Assembly: GCF_018371055.1 (NCBI RefSeq)
Contig: NZ_JAGYZD010000006.1
Span: 1 to 23,526 of the forward strand
Reading direction: 5' to 3'
Length of the DNA stretch: 23,526 nt
Origin: Finegoldia magna
GTDB taxonomy: Bacteria > Bacillota > Clostridia > Tissierellales > Peptoniphilaceae
Of this stretch, positions 1-6,839 are shown in pieces. Under the pieces are notes generated by a model. It ran no database searches. It had not been told where the DNA came from and was given only the letters and a program-made list of their open reading frames with translations. Every line of letters begins with the position of its first letter. Within the stretch, counting starts at the first letter, position 1. Both the position numbers and the translations under genes were made by a program.

Positions 1-83
1 TGACACCAAAATTATATTCTTATATTCTTGCATACGCACCTCTGTAAAATAATTATAGCATATTTTTCAAACACTACAATGTA

Positions 84-92
84 TGGTATAAT
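84..92 (+). promoter_or_regulatory. Extended -10 promoter of the ABC transporter operon
   Basis: TGG followed by TATAAT (87-92) forms a perfect extended -10 element 27 bases before the ATPase start codon. No good -35 box is seen at the expected distance; the region there is T-rich (63-68). Extended -10 promoters often work without a strong -35. A GGGGGA ribosome-binding site follows at 110-115. Confidence 0.6.
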
Positions 93-119
93 TAATACAA
101 TAGTAAACAGGGGGATAAA

Positions 120-821
120 ATGAAATTAGTAATCAAAAATTTAACTAAAAAATACGACGACAAATTGGTACTCGACGAAGTTAATTACGAATTCAAAGAA
201 GGAGTCATCACTTCTGTTTTGGGTAGAAATGGAGCCGGAAAAACAACTTTATTCAACGTCCTATACGATGAGATAGATTTTGATTCGGGAGAATTTTATT
301 TGGAAAACGAAGGTGTAACTGAAAAACTTCAAAAAGAAGATATAGGAATGCTTTTTTCGGAAAATTTCCTGCCGGAATTTCTTACAGGATACGAATACAT
401 CAAATTTTATCGCGACATCAATTCTCCAAACGATATAAAAACGGTGGAAGATTACATGAAAATGATGGATTTTTCCGAGAAAGATCAAAATAGATTAATC
501 AAAGATTATTCGCACGGAATGAAGAGCAAAATTTCTTTGATCACACTTTTCATATCAAGACCGAAAGTCTTGCTATTAGACGAGCCATTGACAAGCTTGG
601 ACGTTGTAATCAGCACGCAAATCAAAAAATTATTGATGGAATTGAAATCACAAGGACGAATCATTGTTTTGTCGACACACATGTTGGATTTGGCGAAACA
701 ATTGAGCGAAGAAATCGTGCTTCTTCATCACAAAAAATTGCAAAAATTGGATTTGGACAAGAACGATGAGAAGTTCGATGCGGAACTTTACGATATTTTC
801 AAGGATGAGTCCGATGAGTAA
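120..821 (+). CDS. ABC transporter ATP-binding protein
   Basis: This 233-residue protein is the cytoplasmic ATPase of an ABC transporter. The Walker A motif GRNGAGKTT lies at about residues 35-43, Walker B VLLLDEP at 150-156, a D-loop SLD just after, and the switch histidine in STHM at about 187. The signature motif is YSHGMK rather than LSGGQ, a variant usual in ABC-2-type and bacteriocin/drug exporter ATPases. The usual Q-loop glutamine is not obvious (GMLFSENF occupies that place). The ATG has a GGGGGA ribosome-binding site five bases upstream. The stop codon overlaps the start of the permease gene, so the two are translationally coupled and form one exporter. The substrate cannot be read from the sequence. 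Confidence 0.93.
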   Translation: MKLVIKNLTKKYDDKLVLDEVNYEFKEGVITSVLGRNGAGKTTLFNVLYDEIDFDSGEFYLENEGVTEKLQKEDIGMLFSENFLPEFLTGYEYIKFYRDINSPNDIKTVEDYMKMMDFSEKDQNRLIKDYSHGMKSKISLITLFISRPKVLLLDEPLTSLDVVISTQIKKLLMELKSQGRIIVLSTHMLDLAKQLSEEIVLLHHKKLQKLDLDKNDEKFDAELYDIFKDESDE

Positions 822-2424
822 TTATCTTAGCACTTATTTGAAACTTGTCATGAAGATGAAGCTCAATCAGACAGTGTATCAGCTTCGTGAACTTGGGATT
901 TTCAAGAAAATAATCCCTGCGGATATTTACGGAAATGACGTGTTGAGCTTCGGCTATTCTGCTTTTTTTTACATTTCATTTGTAGTTAAAACATTATTTT
1001 TCAAAATATTGTACTGTGGGGCAATTTACGGCGTTGCAATTATCGCAGCGGCGAAGATTTTCAAAGGAACAATCCAAGAAAATATATTATTATCGTTGTT
1101 TTACATCTCGGCTGTAATTGGAAGCGTGATTTCGCAATTTACCTACGTTGCATTTGATAACGAGGATTCGATTTGTATCAAAGCCTTGAAACTTGACGCC
1201 AAGAAATACACAATCTTGCAGGATTATTTGTCAGACATTAGCTTTGCAATCTCAGGAATAATATTTGCGGTATTTTTCGCCATATTCGACATCAATCCAA
1301 TGCATGCGATGAATATCACAGTGTTCTGCCTTGGATTTAGAAAATTAATCAAATACATCAACATCTTGGTGTACTCTACAAAAAGCAAAAAACATTTAAC
1401 CGAAAACTACTTCTGCATGTGGGCGATTTTGCTATTGGGAATGGGACTTTTGGTATTGTATGGCACGAAATCCAAAATCTTCGTAGAAATATTTTACTCG
1501 ACTTATGCGCTAATTTTCGGAATTGTTGCATACATTGTGGGCGCTGTTTTGATTTCAAAAACTGACAAAATCAGAGACATCGCAAGAATTGAAATCACAA
1601 ACAAATCCATAATCGACCGCGACAACACATTCAAAGACATCAACACAGTCGGATACCAAATCGACGACGAAAAAATCGCACAACAAAACGATAGAATTTA
1701 CGATAATTACAACGGAATTGAATACATCAACAAATTATTCCGCTACAGATTCAAACACAAATACAAAAAAATGATACTAATTCGTTCGGGAATAATCTTA
1801 GCTGTTGGAATAATCGGATTTATCGTACTAAGAGGACTCACAATCAATCCCAAACCAAGTGAATTGAAAATATTAGTGTCAGTATTTCCAATAATCTTGT
1901 TGTATTTCGGAATACAAATAGCAGTCCCAGAATCATTTAACAGATTTATGTTTTTGAATATGGACAGATATTTGATGAAACAAATGACCTACGCCAATAA
2001 ACAAAACATCAAGGACACACTAAATTTTAGAATAAAACAAAATTTAAAAGACAACGCACCTACATTTGGATTGATGTTATTATTGGTAATAAGCTGGATG
2101 TTTGCAGCCAAAATAATTACAACAAATTTGTTAGTGAATGCTGTAGTCGCAGTCATCATAATCTACTTGTATCAATCAGTCAAACAACTCTATATGTACA
2201 TGCTACTTCAACCATTCACAGTAGGATTAGAAAGCAAAAACATCGTCTACTCCATACTCAACACCGTTGAATCGTTGCTTTTCTGGGCAATAATATTCTT
2301 GCAAATAAAATTGAATTTCAACATTGGATTAGTAGCCTTGGCAATCTGCGTCATTTATACAGTTGTAGGATATTTCGTAGTGTTGGCTAAGGGAGATAAA
2401 ACATTTAATTTGAAGAAAAGTTAG
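814..2424 (+). CDS. ABC transporter permease, multi-spanning membrane protein
   Basis: This 536-residue integral membrane protein is the probable transmembrane partner of the preceding ATPase. I count roughly eleven hydrophobic stretches in two groups. One lies at about residues 49-250 and the other at about 325-530, separated by a charged cytoplasmic section rich in D, K and N. That organisation suggests two fused or pseudo-duplicated membrane halves. I chose ATG 814 because AAGGA lies eight bases upstream and the start overlaps the ATPase stop by eight bases. An upstream in-frame ATG at 766 would run deep into the ATPase gene and lacks a good site. The substrate is unknown; antimicrobial-peptide or lipid export are possibilities only. 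Confidence 0.82.
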   Translation: MSNYLSTYLKLVMKMKLNQTVYQLRELGIFKKIIPADIYGNDVLSFGYSAFFYISFVVKTLFFKILYCGAIYGVAIIAAAKIFKGTIQENILLSLFYISAVIGSVISQFTYVAFDNEDSICIKALKLDAKKYTILQDYLSDISFAISGIIFAVFFAIFDINPMHAMNITVFCLGFRKLIKYINILVYSTKSKKHLTENYFCMWAILLLGMGLLVLYGTKSKIFVEIFYSTYALIFGIVAYIVGAVLISKTDKIRDIARIEITNKSIIDRDNTFKDINTVGYQIDDEKIAQQNDRIYDNYNGIEYINKLFRYRFKHKYKKMILIRSGIILAVGIIGFIVLRGLTINPKPSELKILVSVFPIILLYFGIQIAVPESFNRFMFLNMDRYLMKQMTYANKQNIKDTLNFRIKQNLKDNAPTFGLMLLLVISWMFAAKIITTNLLVNAVVAVIIIYLYQSVKQLYMYMLLQPFTVGLESKNIVYSILNTVESLLFWAIIFLQIKLNFNIGLVALAICVIYTVVGYFVVLAKGDKTFNLKKS

Positions 2425-2447
2425 AATAGAAAATACAATATTAAATT

Positions 2448-2475
2448 AAAAAACAAGCCGGAAGGCTTGTTTTTT
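2448..2475 (+). terminator. Rho-independent terminator of the ABC operon
   Basis: AAAAAACAAGCC, a GGAA loop and GGCTTGTTTTTT form a perfect 12-bp stem ending in six T residues, 23 bases after the permease stop. The A-tract/T-tract symmetry means it could work in both directions. It separates the ABC operon from the CRISPR-Cas operon. Confidence 0.93.
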
Positions 2476-2584
2476 CCATTTTGGTTAGATTTTATTGTGA
2501 ATTCATAATTACAAATACATTTACATTTCAATATGAGTATATTTTAATAAAAATATTTTATCACAAAATTTTTTTTAAAACTAG

Positions 2585-2613
2585 TTGACTTTTTAATTTT
2601 TCGGTGATATTAT
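2585..2613 (+). promoter_or_regulatory. Promoter of the cas operon
   Basis: TTGACT (2585-2590), a 17-base spacer and TATTAT (2608-2613) preceded by TGA make a near-consensus extended -10 promoter. The predicted start is about 35 bases before the cas6 start codon. It is the only clear promoter between the upstream terminator and cas2, so all eight cas genes are probably one transcript. An AT-rich stretch (2476-2584) precedes it; I see no gene there. Confidence 0.75.
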
Positions 2614-2653
2614 TACTAATACAGGGTATGATATAAAAAGGAGGTGAAACAAA

Positions 2654-3376
2654 ATGCGATTTGACGTAAACATAACTTTAAGTGATAAAGAAATCCCTAA
2701 AGACAAAAATCGAATGTTTTTATCTTTTATTAAGCACAATTTATTAAAAAACAATAAAAATTGTTTTGAAGAATTGTATGGAAAGGGTATTACTAACAGA
2801 AAATCTTTTGCAATGGCATCATATTTGCCAGGTGCAATATTTAATGAAAATACTATAACGATTCCAAATAAAAAAATCAAATTAACTATTTCTGTTGTTG
2901 ACATGGAATTGGGTGTAGAAATTTTTAATTCTATGATGGGAAGTGCGAACAGTACTTATCGATACAAAGATTGTGAACTTACTACAACAAGTGTCAAACT
3001 ATTAAGGGAAAAAAGAATAGAAAATTCAAATGAAATATTTAAAACTTTATCACCGATTGTTATAAGAGATCATGTAAGAGAAGATAACAAAGATTGGTTC
3101 TATGATTTAAGTGATGCAAAAGGACAAGAAATATTTGTGAGAAATTTAAAATATCAACTTGAAGAAGAATTTCCAGAATCAAAGTATTTCTTAGATGAAT
3201 TGGAAGTAGAAGTTTTAAAAAATAAAAAAACAGTTGCAAAAAATTACGGTATCAACGTTCAATGTAACTTATGCGTATTAAAAATCAATGCAAAGTCTGA
3301 AATATTAGAGCATATTTACAAATCAGGAGTTGGATCATACAAATCTCAAGGATTTGGCTTATTAGACATTATTTAA
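2654..3376 (+). CDS. cas6: CRISPR-associated endoribonuclease Cas6 (subtype I-B)
   Basis: Cas6 cuts the long array transcript within each repeat to release crRNAs and usually stays bound to the 3' hairpin. This 240-residue protein has the usual length. It ends with the glycine-rich RNA-binding loop of the family, GVGSYKSQGFGLLDI (about 225-239), which fits the GxGxxxxxGFG pattern. It also has the mid-protein segment TLSPIVIRDH (about 131-140), typical of Cas6. The catalytic histidine is less certain; H28 is a candidate by position. AAGGAGGTGA lies directly upstream of the ATG. It is first in the operon, as usual for I-B. From the repeat sequence, the mature crRNA 5' handle would be the last eight bases, ATGTAAAT (inference from other I-B systems). 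Confidence 0.93.
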   Translation: MRFDVNITLSDKEIPKDKNRMFLSFIKHNLLKNNKNCFEELYGKGITNRKSFAMASYLPGAIFNENTITIPNKKIKLTISVVDMELGVEIFNSMMGSANSTYRYKDCELTTTSVKLLREKRIENSNEIFKTLSPIVIRDHVREDNKDWFYDLSDAKGQEIFVRNLKYQLEEEFPESKYFLDELEVEVLKNKKTVAKNYGINVQCNLCVLKINAKSEILEHIYKSGVGSYKSQGFGLLDII

Positions 3377-3391
3377 GTAGGAGGTGATAAA

Positions 3392-4870
3392 GTGATAGAA
3401 ATTTTAGAAAATAATCCAAAATTTAATAGAAGAATTTGTCCTTCTGATTGGAGATTTTCGGCATCAATAGTTGGAATGATAAGGTTCTTCGAAGAAGAGG
3501 AAATTGAGTTTGATTTAAGCGAAGACGGATTTTATCTTTACTACAATTATGAAGATGTAAGTGAAGAAAATGATGAGAAATACTTTGATTATGTTGAGAA
3601 GACTTATCATTATTCTTTGCATCATACTGTACTAGAAGATTTGCTTAGGATTAGTGATAAATCAGATGAACAGAAAAAAATAATCAAAGAAAAAATGAAT
3701 GGCAATTCTATAATGAAGAAAGTTCTTAAAGGAATAGGAGCTGAAGATGAAGAAAACATTTTAGAAAAAATATCAGAAAATAGAGAAGATATTATAAGAG
3801 ATACTTTTAAAAACGCAAAATTTGGATATGCAAAATTTGCAAACTCCAATAAGATTAGGTCCGAAGAAGGAAAAGTTTGTAGACTAAATGGTTACTATGT
3901 AGATACTTCGAGAAAAACCAAATCGATAGGATTCGCATTTGATGATAAGACTAGAAACTACAATGATTTTATAGAGTTTGATTACATTCCTTTTGCATTT
4001 AGTCAAGATAGAGAATCCATTTTTATTAATAACAACATCGGTATCAGATATCTTAAAAACGCTAATGATGCGCTCGTACATGAAAATCAAGATAATGGAA
4101 AATTATCATATAAGTTGAATAAAAATTTTAGAAGTGAGATTTTTTATAATTTCAGTGAGGCATCAAATTTTATTGATTATGATGTCGAAGTGATTCTGAA
4201 AAACCAAGATGATGATTTTTTTGAAACTATATTTGTTAGGAAAGAGGCTATTGAAATTTTTGAAAGTATTTCAAAAATAGACAGTGAGAAACAATATATA
4301 CAAAAAGCGTTGAAATATAATATCAAAATTAACGACGATTACTATATTAATATTTTGAACTACGTTACAAATTCAGTTCTGAACTTACAAGTATTAGATA
4401 AATTAATTATATTTTTGTTTAGGTACAAATTCAATATTAAATCTAATGATAACAAAAGGGCCGAAAAATCTGATTATGGATTTTTGATATCACAATTGAT
4501 AAGAATAAATAGATTGATATATAGAAAACTATATGATGGAGGAGATAACAATATGACATATAAAAATGTTTATGAAACCGCAGAAGAAGTTAAACGAAAA
4601 TTAAAAGAGAAAAATATGGAAAATAAATTAGGATCTTACAGGAGTAAACTGATTGGAGCCTTAACTGCAAATGATAAAGATAGATTTATTATTGTGTTGT
4701 TGAATCTATCATCGTATGCACAAGTTCAATTCGATTTTTTAACATTACTTACTAAGGATTTTGATTTGTACAAAAATATCGCTTTTGACTTTGTGTCTAA
4801 GCTAAATTATTTTGAAGACAACGGCTCAAATAAACCATCGGATAATACTAACCAAAATGAAGGAGAATAA
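3392..4870 (+). CDS. cas8b: Cascade large subunit Cas8b (Cst1-like)
   Basis: This 492-residue protein sits between cas6 and cas7, where the I-B large subunit belongs, and is the expected PAM-recognising subunit of Cascade. The assignment rests mainly on position, length and the N-terminal SDWRFSASIVGMIRFF segment, which resembles the Cst1 N-terminus. Cst1 proteins typically carry two CXXC pairs. Here only C16 and C163 remain, and the region around KVCRLNG...DTSRKTK looks like a zinc finger that has lost its cysteines. The start is GTG with AGGAGGTGATAAA directly upstream. The last 105 codons contain a second translation start (separate entry). The stop is one base before the cas7 start. Cas8 sequences diverge fast, so the subfamily name is less secure than the role. 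Confidence 0.85.
   Translation: MIEILENNPKFNRRICPSDWRFSASIVGMIRFFEEEEIEFDLSEDGFYLYYNYEDVSEENDEKYFDYVEKTYHYSLHHTVLEDLLRISDKSDEQKKIIKEKMNGNSIMKKVLKGIGAEDEENILEKISENREDIIRDTFKNAKFGYAKFANSNKIRSEEGKVCRLNGYYVDTSRKTKSIGFAFDDKTRNYNDFIEFDYIPFAFSQDRESIFINNNIGIRYLKNANDALVHENQDNGKLSYKLNKNFRSEIFYNFSEASNFIDYDVEVILKNQDDDFFETIFVRKEAIEIFESISKIDSEKQYIQKALKYNIKINDDYYINILNYVTNSVLNLQVLDKLIIFLFRYKFNIKSNDNKRAEKSDYGFLISQLIRINRLIYRKLYDGGDNNMTYKNVYETAEEVKRKLKEKNMENKLGSYRSKLIGALTANDKDRFIIVLLNLSSYAQVQFDFLTLLTKDFDLYKNIAFDFVSKLNYFEDNGSNKPSDNTNQNEGE
4553..4870 (+). CDS. cas11b: Cascade small subunit Cas11b, internal translation product of cas8b
   Basis: Within cas8b, in the same frame, GGAGGAG (4538-4544) stands eight bases before ATG 4553, a site as strong as those of the annotated cas genes. 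The product would be 105 residues, starting MTYKNVYETAEE, mostly helical, with a polar tail ending NQNEGE. In I-B, I-C and I-D systems the small subunit Cas11 is known to be made by internal initiation near the 3' end of the large-subunit gene. The position, size and helical character all match. The site is encoded through YDGGDNN, a glycine-rich linker that separates the large-subunit body from this domain. What I see is the site and frame; that it is used is inference. Confidence 0.75.
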   Translation: MTYKNVYETAEEVKRKLKEKNMENKLGSYRSKLIGALTANDKDRFIIVLLNLSSYAQVQFDFLTLLTKDFDLYKNIAFDFVSKLNYFEDNGSNKPSDNTNQNEGE

Positions 4871-4871
4871 T

Positions 4872-5765
4872 ATGAAAAACAAAGCATTGACATTAACAAT
4901 TGTAGCAAAAATGACTTCTAACTACGGAGAAGGACTAGGAAATATTGGAAGTGTTCAAAAAGTTTACCGAAACGGTAAATCTTACGCAATCAGGTCCAGA
5001 GAAAGTTTGAAAAACGCAATAATGGTTCAAAGTGGAATGTATGATGATTTAAAAGTAGATGTCGATTCTGGAGTTACACAAAAAAGTGTAGATGAAAATA
5101 CTAACGCTTCTAATTGTAGAGCCTTAGAAGGTGGGTATATGAATACAACAGGAGAAACTAAAATAAGAAGAAGTTCATTTTATCTCACTGATGCAATAGC
5201 ATTTGAACCTTTTATCAATGAAGCAAGATTTCATAACAACTTATATCTAGCACAAAAGAGCGCTGAACAACAAGGTATCAATTTGCAAAAAGAAGCGAAA
5301 AAATCTGGATTAATGCCTTACCAATACGAATACGACAAATCCATGAAAAGATATTCAATTACATTCGATTTGGACAAAGTTGGAGAAGACTTGAATTTTG
5401 ATGCAGTAGCAGATTCTCACGAAAAAACAAACAGGGTTAATTGTATACTTGACGCTATCAAGGATTTGTCTCTAGTAGTTAGAGGAAATATGGACAACGC
5501 AGAACCATTATTTATCGTAGGTGGAATTGGTGACAAGAAAACTCACTATTTCGAAAATGTCGTATCCGTTGATGAAAAGAAATTACAAATTAACGATGAT
5601 TTATTAAACAAACTAAAAGAAGGATATAAGGCAGGATTATTAGAAGGAAACAATTTTGACAATGAAAAAGAAATTGAAGAAAAATTAAATCCTGTTAGCA
5701 TCAGCTCATTCTTTTCGGATTTAAAAGAAGAGGTGAAAGCTTATTATGAAAATTCTTCGAATTAA
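4872..5765 (+). CDS. cas7: Cascade backbone subunit Cas7 (Cst2/DevR family)
   Basis: Cas7 polymerises along the crRNA spacer to form the Cascade backbone. The N-terminus KALTLTIVAKMTSNYGEG, followed by GNIGSVQKVYRNGKSYAIRSRESLKNAI, is characteristic of the Cst2/DevR branch of Cas7. The 297-residue length also fits. ATG 4872 is chosen because AAGGAG lies just upstream and it follows the cas8b stop by one base. An earlier in-frame ATG (4812) would overlap cas8b by about 60 bases without a better site. The 3' end overlaps cas5 by 20 bases, implying coupling. Codon use is slightly richer in C-ending codons than in cas8b, as expected if this multi-copy subunit is made at a higher level (impression only). 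Confidence 0.93.
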   Translation: MKNKALTLTIVAKMTSNYGEGLGNIGSVQKVYRNGKSYAIRSRESLKNAIMVQSGMYDDLKVDVDSGVTQKSVDENTNASNCRALEGGYMNTTGETKIRRSSFYLTDAIAFEPFINEARFHNNLYLAQKSAEQQGINLQKEAKKSGLMPYQYEYDKSMKRYSITFDLDKVGEDLNFDAVADSHEKTNRVNCILDAIKDLSLVVRGNMDNAEPLFIVGGIGDKKTHYFENVVSVDEKKLQINDDLLNKLKEGYKAGLLEGNNFDNEKEIEEKLNPVSISSFFSDLKEEVKAYYENSSN

Positions 5766-6831
5766 AATAAAACAAGCTCAAGCATCTTATACAAGAGAGG
5801 AAACTGTGGATAATCACACAACTTATCCACTACCTCCATTCTCAACTATTATTGGAGCGTTGCATAATGCTTGTGGATACACATCATATAGACCAATGGA
5901 TATTTCAGTTCAAGGGAAATATGGTTCAATGCAAAGGGAGTATTATACTAACATTGGTTTACTAAACAATAGAGAAGAAGACCGAAACTTTTTGGTTTAT
6001 CTAAAAAATCCTCAGCTTTTATCTAAAGGTTTTATCCAAATTGGAGAAGGATTAAAATCACAAGGCAATAGCTTCATTAATAGAAAAACTGTTAGAATTG
6101 ACGATGAAGAATATTATTCAAAGTATGTCGATTTAATGAAAAAGAAAAAAGAGCTAGATGAAGAAAATAAAAATGTTGTAAAACCTAAGATTAAGGAATT
6201 GAAAGACAAAGAAAAAGAATTTAAAACCGAGCAAAAAAAGTACGACAAGAATTCTGAAGAATATGAAGATCTGAAAAATAAAATAGAGGATATAAAAAAA
6301 CAATACAAACTCATTGATTCTGAATTTAAAGATAAATACAAAAGAGAATATGATGATTTACAAAAACATTTTAAAACTTTGGTGAAAAGACCTTCGATGC
6401 AAGAAGTTTTGTACGATGTTGAACTTGTAATTCACATAAGAACCTCAGACGATACTGCCAATGATATTCTAGAAAATATTCAGAACTTTGTAAGTCTTGG
6501 AAGAAGTGAGGATTTTATAGAATTGATTGAAGCAAAAGAAACTGAAATTATTGAAGCGGATGATGATGTTGATTTGAAAAATGATTATAAAATATACGCC
6601 AAATTATCAGAAATTTCGAGAAATGGTAATTACGGAAGCTTTATATTCACAGATGGTAACAACAAAAAAGAAGCGAAAGGAACAGTATATTATATAAGTA
6701 AAGATTATGTTATTGAAAATAACAGGAGAGTATTCAATAAAATTCCATGTTTGTATTCATCAAATCTTGGCATTGATGAAGATTCCAATGGATTTGTTGA
6801 CAGTGAAGGTTATATAGTTAGCCTAAATTAG
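5746..6831 (+). CDS. cas5: Cascade subunit Cas5 (Cas5t type) with a long charged helical insertion
   Basis: Cas5 binds the crRNA 5' handle and joins Cas7 to Cas8. The N-terminus has the Cas5t signature: an ASYTREE segment, then TTYPLPPFSTIIGALHNACG (about 25-44). Family members I know are about 230-260 residues. This one is 361 because residues about 122-212 are an added block almost entirely of K, E, D, Q and N. The block reads as a helical hairpin or coiled coil (KKKKELDEENKN through DKYKREYDDLQKHF). Normal Cas5 sequence resumes at about VLYDVELVIHIRT (221-233). The frame is open throughout, so the block is part of the protein. It overlaps cas7 by 20 bases. AGAGGTGA a little upstream probably serves as ribosome-binding site. 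Confidence 0.9.
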   Translation: MKILRIKIKQAQASYTREETVDNHTTYPLPPFSTIIGALHNACGYTSYRPMDISVQGKYGSMQREYYTNIGLLNNREEDRNFLVYLKNPQLLSKGFIQIGEGLKSQGNSFINRKTVRIDDEEYYSKYVDLMKKKKELDEENKNVVKPKIKELKDKEKEFKTEQKKYDKNSEEYEDLKNKIEDIKKQYKLIDSEFKDKYKREYDDLQKHFKTLVKRPSMQEVLYDVELVIHIRTSDDTANDILENIQNFVSLGRSEDFIELIEAKETEIIEADDDVDLKNDYKIYAKLSEISRNGNYGSFIFTDGNNKKEAKGTVYYISKDYVIENNRRVFNKIPCLYSSNLGIDEDSNGFVDSEGYIVSLN

Positions 6832-6839
6832 AGATTGAA

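Noticed and set aside
2593..2904. 103-residue minus-strand frame opposite cas6 and its promoter
   Set aside because: It is the antisense shadow of cas6, with composition typical of AT-rich reverse strands and no start signal.
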